Shown here piece after piece: positions 8,048-15,073 of a DNA stretch of 64,000 nucleotides; the first letter of the stretch is position 1, and every line of letters begins with the position of its first letter. This DNA is from Nocardiopsis alba DSM 43377. GTDB lineage: Bacteria; Actinomycetota; Actinomycetes; Streptosporangiales; Streptosporangiaceae. Below the pieces are notes generated by a model. It was not told the origin of the DNA, did not search any database, and saw nothing but the letters and a program-made list of their open reading frames with translations. Made by a program: the position numbers and the translations under genes. Location of the stretch: contig NZ_ANAC01000018.1 of NCBI RefSeq assembly GCF_000341225.1, positions 62,001 to 126,000 on the forward strand, in the 5' to 3' direction.

Positions 8048-8670
8048 GCGTGCTCGGACTGTACGTGCCCGGCACCGGGCCGATGCACCGGGTCCCGGCC
8101 GGGCCCAAGCTCCTCGCCCTGTTGGTGCTGGGCGCGGTCCTGATCATCGCCTCCCACCTGTGGCTCTCCGTGGGCGCCCTGGTCTTCGCCCTGCTCCTGT
8201 ATCCGGCCGTGGGGCTGGGTGCGCGCAGGGCGTGGCGGGCGCTGCGGGTGCTGTGGCCCTTCCTGTTGGCGATCGGGCTCTTCCAGGCCCTCTTCGTGGG
8301 CGCCTGGACCGAGGGCGCGCGGCTGTGCGCCCAGCTCGCCGCTCTGGTCCTGCTCGCCAACGCGATCACCCTCACCACCCGGGTGCGCGAGATGCTGGGG
8401 CTGTTCGAGCGGCTGGCCGGGCCGCTCCGGCACGTGGGCGTCTCACCGGACCGGGTCGCGCTGGTCCTGTCGTTGACGATCCGGTCCATCCCGATGGTGG
8501 CGGTGGCCCTGAACTCCGCCCGCGAGGGCTATCGCGCACGTGGGATCGTCGGGCGCCCGCACCTGATGGTGGTGCCGGTGATCGTGCACCTGCTCAGGAT
8601 GGCCGAGGCGACGGGAGAGGCTCTGGCGGCCCGAGGGATCGACGAGGACGAACGGGTCGAACGGGCGTGA
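8044..8670 (+). CDS. bioN: biotin ECF transporter transmembrane component BioN (EcfT)
   Basis: 208 residues with about five membrane segments. The two Ala-Arg-Gly coupling motifs of EcfT proteins are seen near the C terminus: YRARGIVGRP and LAARGIDED; these contact the ATPase. GTG at 8044 overlaps the bioM stop (GTGA). With BioY and BioM this completes a dedicated importer; no biotin synthesis gene is nearby, which fits a strain that depends at least partly on scavenging, though genes may lie elsewhere. Confidence 0.92.
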   Translation: MSVLGLYVPGTGPMHRVPAGPKLLALLVLGAVLIIASHLWLSVGALVFALLLYPAVGLGARRAWRALRVLWPFLLAIGLFQALFVGAWTEGARLCAQLAALVLLANAITLTTRVREMLGLFERLAGPLRHVGVSPDRVALVLSLTIRSIPMVAVALNSAREGYRARGIVGRPHLMVVPVIVHLLRMAEATGEALAARGIDEDERVERA

Positions 8671-8730
8671 CCGGAGAGAGCACCCGTATCGATCGAATGT
8701 CGGACAGGTGCCATATGTGTCTTATCTGGG

Positions 8731-8781
8731 GATAATCACCGGTACGAGTCGTACCCCTCAGGTGTAGAACGAACCGGTGAT
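8731..8781 (+). promoter_or_regulatory. promoter-like region with inverted repeats before the serine hydrolase gene
   Basis: A -10-like GATAAT (8731-8736) is followed at 8741-8755 by the palindrome GGTACGAGTCGTACC (7-1-7). A second, wider inverted repeat ATCACCGG (8734-8741) / CCGGTGAT (8774-8781) encloses it. The arrangement suggests a repressor site over the transcription start of the next gene; no regulator is adjacent. Confidence 0.4.
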
Positions 8782-8784
8782 CGT

Positions 8785-9771
8785 GTGCTCCGGCGTCCCC
8801 CCGCCGAAAGACGGACCTGGTCCTGTGCCATGTCCGTCCTGCTCACCCTGGGTATCGCCCTGACCCTGCCCGGATCGGTCGTGACCGGAACCGTCGCGAC
8901 GTCCTTCGCCGCCCGTCCGCCGGACCGGGGCGCGGCGATGCCCTCTCCTCCGGCGGGCTCGCTCGCACCGGCGACCACACCGCCTTCGTCCGGCCCCGCG
9001 CTCTCGATCGACGAACGTCGGGACCTCGACCGGCGGATCACCGAGCTGGGACGGGAGGTGGAGTTCGGCATCGCGGTCCAGGACCTGCGGACGGGGATCG
9101 CCTACGGGCATGACGCGGAACGGGCCCTGCCCACCGCGAGCGTGGCCAAGCTGACGATCCTGACCATGCTGTACATGTGCGTGGAGGAGGAGGGCGGCGG
9201 GCTCACCTCGGACGAGCTCTCCCGTGCCGAACGGATGATCCGCCACAGCGACAACGAGGTCACCGACGGCCTCTACACGCGTATGGGGTACATCGAGGGT
9301 TTCGAACGATACGCCGCGGAGCTCGGGTTCACCGCTACCGAGCCCCACCCCTCCGGCTCCTGGGGCTCCACCATGAGCACCCCCGCCGACCAGCTCCGTC
9401 TGCTGAGCGTCCTGTACTCGGGGGAGGGACCGATCACCGACGACTCCCGTTCCCACGTCCTCGACCTCATGGAGACGGTGGCCCCGGAGCAGGCCTGGGG
9501 CGTGTCCGTCGTGGCGGGACCGGAGGACATCGTCGGACTCAAGAACGGATGGACGCCACGTCCGTCCGACGGCGACCGGTGGGCCCTCGGCACCGTCGGT
9601 TATGTGGTGGGGCCCGATCGGGAGTACCTGGTGGCGGTGCTCAGCCGAGGACATGCGGACTACGCCTCCGGGGTGGAAACGGTGGAGGACCTGATCACCG
9701 AGGTGATCGAGACGATCGAAGGCGCGGGGGAACGGGGGAGGACATCGGCCGGGGACACCTTCGCCCGCTGA
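8785..9771 (+). CDS. secreted or anchored serine hydrolase of the beta-lactamase fold
   Basis: 328 residues. The N terminus has a hydrophobic stretch (SVLLTLGIALTLPGS) fitting a signal peptide or anchor, then a Pro-rich linker to about residue 70. The domain carries the penicillin-interacting triad: S119-x-x-K122 (SVAK), S155-D156-N157 (SDN), and K253-N-G in place of KTG. This matches PenP/class A-like serine hydrolases, many of which in actinomycetes have no proven beta-lactamase activity. A clear Glu166-loop motif was not found. Start is uncertain: GTG at 8785 or ATG at 8830; neither has a strong ribosome site. It stands alone, ending on a hairpin that also serves the convergent fabG-like gene. 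Confidence 0.8.
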   Translation: MLRRPPAERRTWSCAMSVLLTLGIALTLPGSVVTGTVATSFAARPPDRGAAMPSPPAGSLAPATTPPSSGPALSIDERRDLDRRITELGREVEFGIAVQDLRTGIAYGHDAERALPTASVAKLTILTMLYMCVEEEGGGLTSDELSRAERMIRHSDNEVTDGLYTRMGYIEGFERYAAELGFTATEPHPSGSWGSTMSTPADQLRLLSVLYSGEGPITDDSRSHVLDLMETVAPEQAWGVSVVAGPEDIVGLKNGWTPRPSDGDRWALGTVGYVVGPDREYLVAVLSRGHADYASGVETVEDLITEVIETIEGAGERGRTSAGDTFAR

Positions 9772-9792
9772 CCCCGTCCGCGGTGGACGGGG
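9772..9792. terminator. bidirectional terminator
   Basis: CCCCGTCC (9772-9779) pairs with GGACGGGG (9785-9792) around GCGGT, directly after the serine hydrolase stop and 14 bases from the end of the convergent reductase gene. Confidence 0.7.
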
Positions 9793-9806
9793 CCGGCGGG
9801 CGGGCG

Positions 9807-10565
9807 TCAGTCCAGCGGCCCGCCGGCCACGTACAGGACCTGACCGGAGACGTAACCGGCGTCCTCACCGGTGAAGAAGGCCACCGCGTTCGCGATGTCC
9901 TCGGGGTATCCCACGCGCCGTACCGGGATCTCGGCCTCCTTGAAGGCCTTCATGTCGTCGTAGGCGATCCCGATGCGTTCGGCGGTGGACCGGGTCATCG
10001 CGGTCTCCACGAAACCGGGGGCCACCGCGTTGCAGGTGACACCGAACTTCCCCAGCTCGATCGCGAGGGTCTTGGTGAAGCCCTGGATCCCGGCCTTGGC
10101 CGCCGCGTAGTTGGCCTGGCCGCGGTTGCCCAGGGCCGAGGAACTGGACAGGTTCACGATCCGGCCCCACCCGGCGTCGGTCATGTGGGCCTGGGCGGCC
10201 CGGCTCATCAGGAACGCGCCGCGCAGGTGGACGTTGATCACGGTGTCCCAGTCGTCCGGGGACATCTTGAACAGGAGGTTGTCACGGAGCACACCGGCGT
10301 TGTTGACCAGGATCGCGGGCGGACCGAGCCGTTCCGCCACCATGGCGACGGCGGCGTCCACCTGCTCGGCGTCGGAGACGTCACAGCCCACCGCGACGGC
10401 TCGACCGCCGTCGGCCGTGATCCGATCGACGACCTCCTGTGCATCGGACTCCCGGAGGTCGAGCACGGCGACGGCACGACCCTCGCGGGCCAGACGTTCG
10501 GCGGTGGCGGCGCCGATACCGCGGGCCGCTCCGGTCACGATCGCCACACGAGATGTCGGGGACAT
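9807..10565 (-). CDS. 3-oxoacyl-ACP reductase-like short-chain dehydrogenase (FabG family)
   Basis: 252 residues of the classical SDR fold. TGAARGIG is the NAD(P) glycine motif (residues ~10-17), NNAG is at about 87, the catalytic Ser is in NLSSSSALG, and YAAAK carries catalytic Tyr and Lys; AVAPGFVETAMT and VSGQVLYVAGG are FabG-like C-terminal markers. ATG at 10565 is chosen because GGAGG precedes it; the open frame continues upstream to 10694 without a ribosome site. Reduces a 3-keto group on an acyl carrier, CoA or small molecule. Monocistronic, so its pathway is not shown by context. Confidence 0.9.
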   Translation of the reverse strand: MSPTSRVAIVTGAARGIGAATAERLAREGRAVAVLDLRESDAQEVVDRITADGGRAVAVGCDVSDAEQVDAAVAMVAERLGPPAILVNNAGVLRDNLLFKMSPDDWDTVINVHLRGAFLMSRAAQAHMTDAGWGRIVNLSSSSALGNRGQANYAAAKAGIQGFTKTLAIELGKFGVTCNAVAPGFVETAMTRSTAERIGIAYDDMKAFKEAEIPVRRVGYPEDIANAVAFFTGEDAGYVSGQVLYVAGGPLD

Positions 10566-10876
10566 GGGGTTACCTCCATTGTTCACGTGATGGGCGCGGG
10601 GGAATCCTATCGGCATGCCTACCGGTCGGTACGTACTCGGGGTGTCGACGGTGCCCCCTTCCGGGCGCGCTTCACCGGAATCCCCTTTCCGCAAGGCTTC
10701 TCACCTGCGATCGCACCGCTCCGAGCGGTTCTGTGTGCTCATTTGCCTGCACATTGTCCGGGCTTGGCTTACGATTACCACCAAGACTGAGATGCACGTG
10801 CATTCGAGCCGTGCAGTAGCACGAGCTTCCGCCCGAGGGTGGTAGGGCGCGGCGCGTCAGTGAGGAGTTGAAGGGC
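10566..10876. other. intergenic region between divergent genes
   Basis: 311 bases between the reductase (-) and the HATPase gene (+). The only clear element is the 12-bp palindrome at 10792-10803, listed separately. Open frames here show no ribosome site or family motif. Confidence 0.6.
10792..10803. promoter_or_regulatory. palindrome ATGCACGTGCAT, copy 1
   Basis: A perfect 12-bp palindrome 73 bases before the HATPase start. The identical 12 bases recur at 12993-13004 before the DUF397 gene. Two exact copies flanking one functional locus suggest a shared operator, most simply for the Scr1-type regulator encoded between them (inference). Confidence 0.6.
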
Positions 10877-11374
10877 ATGGAGTGTGCGGAGGCGGTGGCG
10901 GAGCCGACCGGTGCTTGGTGGCTCAAAGTCCTGACACACGGGTCCCGCCGCTGGAACACCCCCGTCTGCGGTGACAGGCACGACGCCGTCACATGGAGCT
11001 TCGAGCCTCGCGCCCGAGCGGTGGGCGCGGCCCGGGAGATTTCCGGAGCCTTGCTCCTGGAATGGGGCATGGAGCACTTGTCGGAGGATGTCTCGGTCGT
11101 CGTTTCCGAATTGGTCACCAATGCCGTACGTCATGGGGGACCTGTGGCCTTGACCAGGCCGGGTGAGTCCGGTATTCAGCTCTCCCTGATGCGCAGTGGT
11201 CGTGAATTCATCTGTGCGGTTCGTGACGGGGGAGATCACTTGCCGCGCAGAAGGGAAGCGGAGGTCGGGATGGAGGGCGGCAGAGGGCTTGCCCTCGTGA
11301 GTGCTTTCGCGCAAGAGTGGGGTGTGATTCCCACACCGTCCGGCGGAAAGTTCGTTTGGGCGCAATTCGTGTGA
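10877..11374 (+). CDS. ATP-binding anti-sigma-factor-like protein (HATPase_c_2)
   Basis: 165 residues with a GHKL ATPase domain of the RsbW/SpoIIAB type: N box ELVTNAVRHGG (about 82-92), a G1-like VRDGGDH, and the G2 loop GGRGLALVSAF near 137. ATG at 10877 follows GAGGAG by nine bases; an upstream TTG at 10868 is possible. In Streptomyces such genes occur with Scr1/WhiJ-type HTH and DUF397 genes in loci affecting development and secondary metabolism. The next two genes match that trio. Cytoplasmic; the sigma factor or partner is unknown. Confidence 0.85.
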   Translation: MECAEAVAEPTGAWWLKVLTHGSRRWNTPVCGDRHDAVTWSFEPRARAVGAAREISGALLLEWGMEHLSEDVSVVVSELVTNAVRHGGPVALTRPGESGIQLSLMRSGREFICAVRDGGDHLPRRREAEVGMEGGRGLALVSAFAQEWGVIPTPSGGKFVWAQFV

Positions 11375-11595
11375 GTCGATGTCAGGAAGCCCGTTGTCGG
11401 ACGCTTCGCCGCTCGAAGGCGGGGAGAACGGACGGGCGCCGCCCCGGGGAGGGGGCGGTGGGGACCGCGGGGACACCCCGTGGGAGTAACGGGACGCGGC
11501 CGATATCGTGTACGTGTGGTGTCCCGGTCGCACGGCAAAGGGGCCGGACCGAAGCCGATACCCTGGTGCGGAGAATGGACAGAGAGGCGGCGAAC

Positions 11596-12481
11596 GTGGA
11601 TATCGCTCATTTGCGTCAGGGGAGTGGCCCCACCGTGCGCCGCATGCTCCTGGGCGACCAGCTCCGGCAGTACCGTACGCGCTGTGGGATCTCCCGGGAG
11701 GACGCCGGTGAGAAGATTCGCGCCTCGGCCTCCAAGATCAGCCGTATGGAACTCGGCCGGGTCGGTTTCAAGGCCCGGGATATCGAGGACCTCCTGAAGT
11801 TGTACGGGGTCACCGACCGCAAGCTTCTGAAGGAATTCAAGGAACTCGCCCTCGAATCCAACAAGCCGGGATGGTGGAAGGAGTACGGCGACGCGCTCCA
11901 CAAGTGGTTCATCCGCTACGTGGGCTTCGAAGAGGCCGCCGACCAGATCCGCATCTACGAATCCCAGTTCGTTCCCGGTCTTCTCCAGACCGAGGAGTAC
12001 GCCCGAGAGGTCATCTCCGGTGGGGTCGACACCGACGAGGTCACCGAACAGCGCATCCAGGCCAGACTGAAGAGACAGGAACACCTGGAGCGCGGCAAGA
12101 AGATGTGGATCATCCTCGACGAGGCCGCCGTGCGCAGGCCGATCGGGGGAAGGGAACGGGGCAAGGAGATCATGCGTGGCCAGCTGAGTCACCTGATCGA
12201 CATCTGCCGCGATCGGAACAACATCACCCTGCAGATCGTCCCCCTTCTCGGTGGGCGCGCACGCGGCGGAGGCCGGTTCCTTCACGCTGCTGCGCTACTC
12301 CGACTTCGAGCTCTCCGACATCCTCTACCTGGAGCATCTGACCGACGGTGACATCGTGGACAAACGGGCCACCGTCGAGGCCTACACCAAAGCGATGACC
12401 AAGCTCAGCGTCTCCGCGGCCACGCCGGACGAGACGCTCGCGATGCTGGAGGAGATGTTGAGGGACCTCGACGAGGAGTGA
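11596..12481 (+). pseudogene. Scr1/WhiJ-type helix-turn-helix regulator, frameshifted as read
   Basis: The product starts at GTG 11596 (AGAGAGG eight bases before) and has an XRE helix-turn-helix (LGDQLRQYRTRCGISREDAG through KISRMELGR), then the long Scr1-type domain (WKEYGDALHKWF, FVPGLLQTEEYAREV). At the run of five Cs, 12240-12244, the reading frame breaks: VPLLGGRARGGG as read, whereas removing one C restores VPFSVGAHAAEAGSFTLLRY, the usual continuation, through to the stop at 12481. As printed, translation would end at 12351 with a foreign tail. Either a one-base insertion inactivated the gene or the C-run was overcalled. Central member of the HATPase/Scr1/DUF397 locus. Confidence 0.85.
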
Positions 12482-12582
12482 GGCCTCGTCGACGTCGATC
12501 GACACGGTGACGGGGCGGTGGGCCCCGGTTCGGCACCGACCCCGAAGGGCGGTGCCCTCTTCGATGTCCGGAGGGAACGGTT

Positions 12583-12615
12583 CGGAGGGCTCCGCGCGGT
12601 CGGCGGAGCCCTCCG
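12583..12615. terminator. bidirectional terminator
   Basis: A perfect 13-bp stem, CGGAGGGCTCCGC (12583-12595) with its complement at 12603-12615, loop of seven. It lies between the convergent Scr1-type and DUF397 genes. Confidence 0.75.
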
Positions 12616-12696
12616 TTCGCCCGCTCGGGAAGCGGGGGCGCAAGGGTTCGATTCTCGTTGAACGCGCCGTCCCGAGGCGCGTCCGCTCTCTCGGCC

Positions 12697-12930
12697 CTAG
12701 CCGAGCAGGTTGTCGAAGTCGCCGTCCTTGGCGCCCAGGATGAGGCAGTCGATCTCCTCCTGGGTGTAGACCAGGGCCGGGCCGGACGGGAAGCGCGAGT
12801 TGCGGACGGCGATCGATCCGTCGTGAAGGCGGGCCATCTCTACGCAGGCGCCCTGCGAATTGCTGCGCTTGGCCTTCTGCCAGGCGGCCTCGGTCAGCTC
12901 GGTGGCGCGGATACCGTTGTGTGCGGTCAT
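12697..12930 (-). CDS. DUF397 domain-containing protein
   Basis: 77 residues spanning one DUF397 domain: TEAAWQKAKRSNSQGACVEMA, then VAVRNSRFPSGPALVYT-like text (here IAVRNSRFPSGPALVYTQEE) and a short acidic end DGDFDNLLG. ATG at 12930 with AAGGAG eleven bases before; the open frame upstream to 13218 is not supported. DUF397 proteins are small partners of Scr1/WhiJ-type regulators in actinomycetes and are thought to modulate them. Convergent with the regulator here, with the same palindrome in its promoter region as the HATPase gene. Confidence 0.9.
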   Translation of the reverse strand: MTAHNGIRATELTEAAWQKAKRSNSQGACVEMARLHDGSIAVRNSRFPSGPALVYTQEEIDCLILGAKDGDFDNLLG

Positions 12931-12980
12931 GGTTCCAGTCGCTCCTTGAATCTTGCACAGAGGGGAAGACGTGCTTGCTG

Positions 12981-13004
12981 ATGCACTAACAAATGCACGT
13001 GCAT
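12981..13004. promoter_or_regulatory. palindrome ATGCACGTGCAT, copy 2, with a half-site
   Basis: The 12-bp palindrome at 12993-13004 is identical to that at 10792-10803. A half-site ATGCAC lies at 12981-12986, one helical turn (12 bases) away. It is 62 bases before the DUF397 start. Confidence 0.6.
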
Positions 13005-13194
13005 CGGCACCAGTACTCTCACGAGCATAGCGTGATGGGAGTGCCCTGTCCGAGGGTTTGGCGGGATGTAAGCGCCATGTAATCGGGATGCGATTCACGG
13101 GACCGTACTTCTCTTTGTTCTGCCTGTTCAGGGCAGGTTCGGTGGTTTTGGGGACCTTGGTCGATAACGGGTCCGGAAGGTCGTGATCGAACAA

Positions 13195-13236
13195 GAAGAG
13201 GGCCCCGTCGACGATCATGTCGACGGGGCCCTCTTC
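13195..13236 (-). terminator. terminator of the zinc-binding lipoprotein gene
   Basis: A perfect 18-bp stem (13195-13212 with 13219-13236) around the six-base loop GATCAT, 33 bases after the stop at 13270. On the minus strand it is followed by CTTGTT, a partial T-tract. The most stable hairpin noticed in the window. Confidence 0.88.
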
Positions 13237-13269
13237 CGTGTCATCGGATATAGGAGAGAAGTGCCGGGT

Positions 13270-14250
13270 TCATGAGCAGACGAGCGCCGAGGAGAGCGCT
13301 TCGAGGTTGCCGCGCATGATGGAGGGATAGTCGTCGCCGGGGGAACGTTCGGTCACGCCCTCCAGCGGGTCGAGCACCTTCACCTCGGCCCCGGTCTCCG
13401 CGGCGATGGTGTCCGCGGTGGCCTCCGGCATCAGGGGCTCGGTGAAGATCGTGGTGATGTCGCGTTCCTTGACGACGTCGGTGATCGCGGCGATCTGCGA
13501 GGGTGAGGGCTCGGTGTCGGGGTCGACCCCGCTGACGCCGATCTGCTCCAGGTCGTAGCGGTCGGTCAGATAGGTGAAGGCGGTGTGGCCGACGACCACC
13601 TCACGGTGCTCGCAGGAGGAGAGGGCCCGCTCGTACTCCTCGCCGAGGTCGGTCAGCTCCCCGGTGACCCGCTCGGCCTCCTGCCGGTAGGTCGAGGCCC
13701 CTTCCGGGTGGGCCTCGGCCATCCGGTCGGCGAGAGCCTCGGCGGCCTCGGACATGAGCTCCACGTCGAGCCAGAAGTGGGGGTCGTGGTCGCCGTGGTC
13801 GTGTCCCTCCTCCTCATGCTCGTGCTCATGCTCGTGATCATGGTCGTGATCGTCCTCGGCCCCCGGGGCGGCCGGGCGGAGGTGGACGACGTCGGCGACG
13901 TTCAGTGCGGAGTCCGACGCCTGCTGGGCGACGGCCTCGTCGACGGCCGGCTGGAGGCCCTCGACGTAGAACACGAGGTCGGCCTCGTCCACCTCGGCGA
14001 TCTGCCGTCCGGTGAGTTCCAGGTCGTGCGGTTCGGCGCCGGGTTCGGTCAGCTGGACGACGGCGGTGGTGTCGCCGCCGATCTCCCGGGCCAACCATTC
14101 CAGGGGGTAGACGCCGGTGACGACGGTGAGGTCGGCGTCGGCCGGGGAGGTCCCCCCTCCGGTGTCCGTCCCGCCGTTCCCGCAGCCGGTGATGAGCATG
14201 AGCGCGGTGGTGCCGAGGGCGGCGGCACGCACGATGGTCCCAGTTCGCAT
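13270..14250 (-). CDS. znuA: metal (probably zinc) ABC transporter substrate-binding lipoprotein
   Basis: 326 residues. Lipobox ITGC at about residue 20. Cluster A-I fold of ZnuA/AdcA proteins: VTGVYPLEWLAREIGGD, EPHDLELTGRQ, DPHFWLD, VVGHTAFTYLTDRY and IFTEPLMP; metal-site His residues sit in EPHD, DPHFW and VGHTAF. A His/Asp/Glu-rich loop (about 133-152) precedes DPHFW, as usual for zinc-specific members. ATG at 14250 is preferred: a TTGACA and CATGAT promoter would begin transcription right there, implying a leaderless message; ATGs at 14259 and 14262 lie in the same frame. No znuB or znuC gene is adjacent, so the permease and ATPase must be elsewhere. Confidence 0.9.
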   Translation of the reverse strand: MRTGTIVRAAALGTTALMLITGCGNGGTDTGGGTSPADADLTVVTGVYPLEWLAREIGGDTTAVVQLTEPGAEPHDLELTGRQIAEVDEADLVFYVEGLQPAVDEAVAQQASDSALNVADVVHLRPAAPGAEDDHDHDHEHEHEHEEEGHDHGDHDPHFWLDVELMSEAAEALADRMAEAHPEGASTYRQEAERVTGELTDLGEEYERALSSCEHREVVVGHTAFTYLTDRYDLEQIGVSGVDPDTEPSPSQIAAITDVVKERDITTIFTEPLMPEATADTIAAETGAEVKVLDPLEGVTERSPGDDYPSIMRGNLEALSSALVCS

Positions 14251-14271
14251 GGGGTCCATCATGAGGGAAAA

Positions 14272-14286
14272 TGAAAACGGTTGTCA
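14272..14286 (-). promoter_or_regulatory. candidate Zur box overlapping a -35 element
   Basis: TGAAAACGGTTGTCA is a 7-1-7 imperfect palindrome resembling the TGAAAATGATTTTCA-type Zur sites of actinobacteria. On the minus strand it contains TTGACA (14287-14282), a perfect -35 hexamer, with CATGAT 18 bases further on. A zinc-loaded repressor bound here would block polymerase. Match is by eye. Confidence 0.65.
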
Positions 14287-14336
14287 ATTTGCCTGCTTTG
14301 TCCGGGCTCGGGACCCCCTTCGCCGAGCCCGCGACC

Positions 14337-15017
14337 TCAGGGACGCTGGCTCTCGGCGAACCTCTCCACGTCGTCGGTCCGGCCGGCCACGACGATCTGG
14401 TCGCCCTTGTGGAGGATCGTCTCCTGGGTGGCGTAGGTGAAGGAGGCCCCCACCCGCTTGACCGACACCACGGTGATCCCGTAGCGCTGACGCACCCGGG
14501 TCTCCTGTAGGGTCCGGCCCAGAAGCTCCTTGGGGGCCTTGGTCTTGCCCAACGCGAAGCCCTCCTCCAGCTCCACGTAGTCCAGCATCCGGCCGGAGAC
14601 CAGGTGGGCCACGCGCTCGCCCATGTCGTGCTCGGGCAGGACCACATGGTGGGCGCCGACCTGCTCCAGGATCCGTCCGTGCCTGCGACTGGTGGCCTTC
14701 GCCCAGATGTTGCCGACGCCCATGTCGACCAGCAGGGACGTGGTGAGGATGCTCTCCTCCAGGTGGGTGCCGATGGCCACCACGGCCCGGGCGAACTGGT
14801 GGGCCCCCACCTGACGCAGCGCCTCCTCGTCGGTGGAATCGGCGATGACGGTGTGAGTGAGGGCGTCGGCGTAGGTCTGGACCAGACGGGGGTTGGAGTC
14901 CATGCCCAGGACCTCCCACCCGCGTCGGGCCAGTTCCAACGCCAGTGAACTGCCGAAACGTCCCAGGCCGATCACCAGGATGCGTTTCTCGTCGTCTCTT
15001 CTCTCGTGGTTGGGCAA
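14337..15017 (-). CDS. TrkA/KtrA-type potassium channel gating protein (RCK)
   Basis: 226 residues: an RCK_N Rossmann domain (VIGLGRFGSSLA at about 15-26; acidic end of strand 2 in GMDSNP) and an RCK_C domain starting near 145 (GRTLQETRVRQRYGITVVSVKR). The single N+C unit is the KtrA/KtrC size, half of E. coli TrkA. TTG at 15017 is used because GAGGAGAG precedes it by four bases. Lies 56 bases downstream of the membrane subunit gene and probably shares its transcript. Binds nucleotides and gates K+ flow. Confidence 0.9.
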   Translation of the reverse strand: MPNHERRDDEKRILVIGLGRFGSSLALELARRGWEVLGMDSNPRLVQTYADALTHTVIADSTDEEALRQVGAHQFARAVVAIGTHLEESILTTSLLVDMGVGNIWAKATSRRHGRILEQVGAHHVVLPEHDMGERVAHLVSGRMLDYVELEEGFALGKTKAPKELLGRTLQETRVRQRYGITVVSVKRVGASFTYATQETILHKGDQIVVAGRTDDVERFAESQRP

Positions 15018-15073
15018 GATCTCTCCTCAAGGCGGTGGGCGGGGCGCTGCCGCCCGCCCCGGACGGTCGTGGT

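Noticed and set aside
8758-9654. 298-codon minus-strand frame across the serine hydrolase gene
   Set aside because: Shadow frame; the plus strand shows SVAK, SDN and KNG motifs in order.
12697-13218. 173-codon reading of the DUF397 gene with a long N-terminal extension
   Set aside because: The extension would run through the operator palindrome and the terminator of the next gene; DUF397 proteins are normally about 60-80 residues, and ATG 12930 has a ribosome site.
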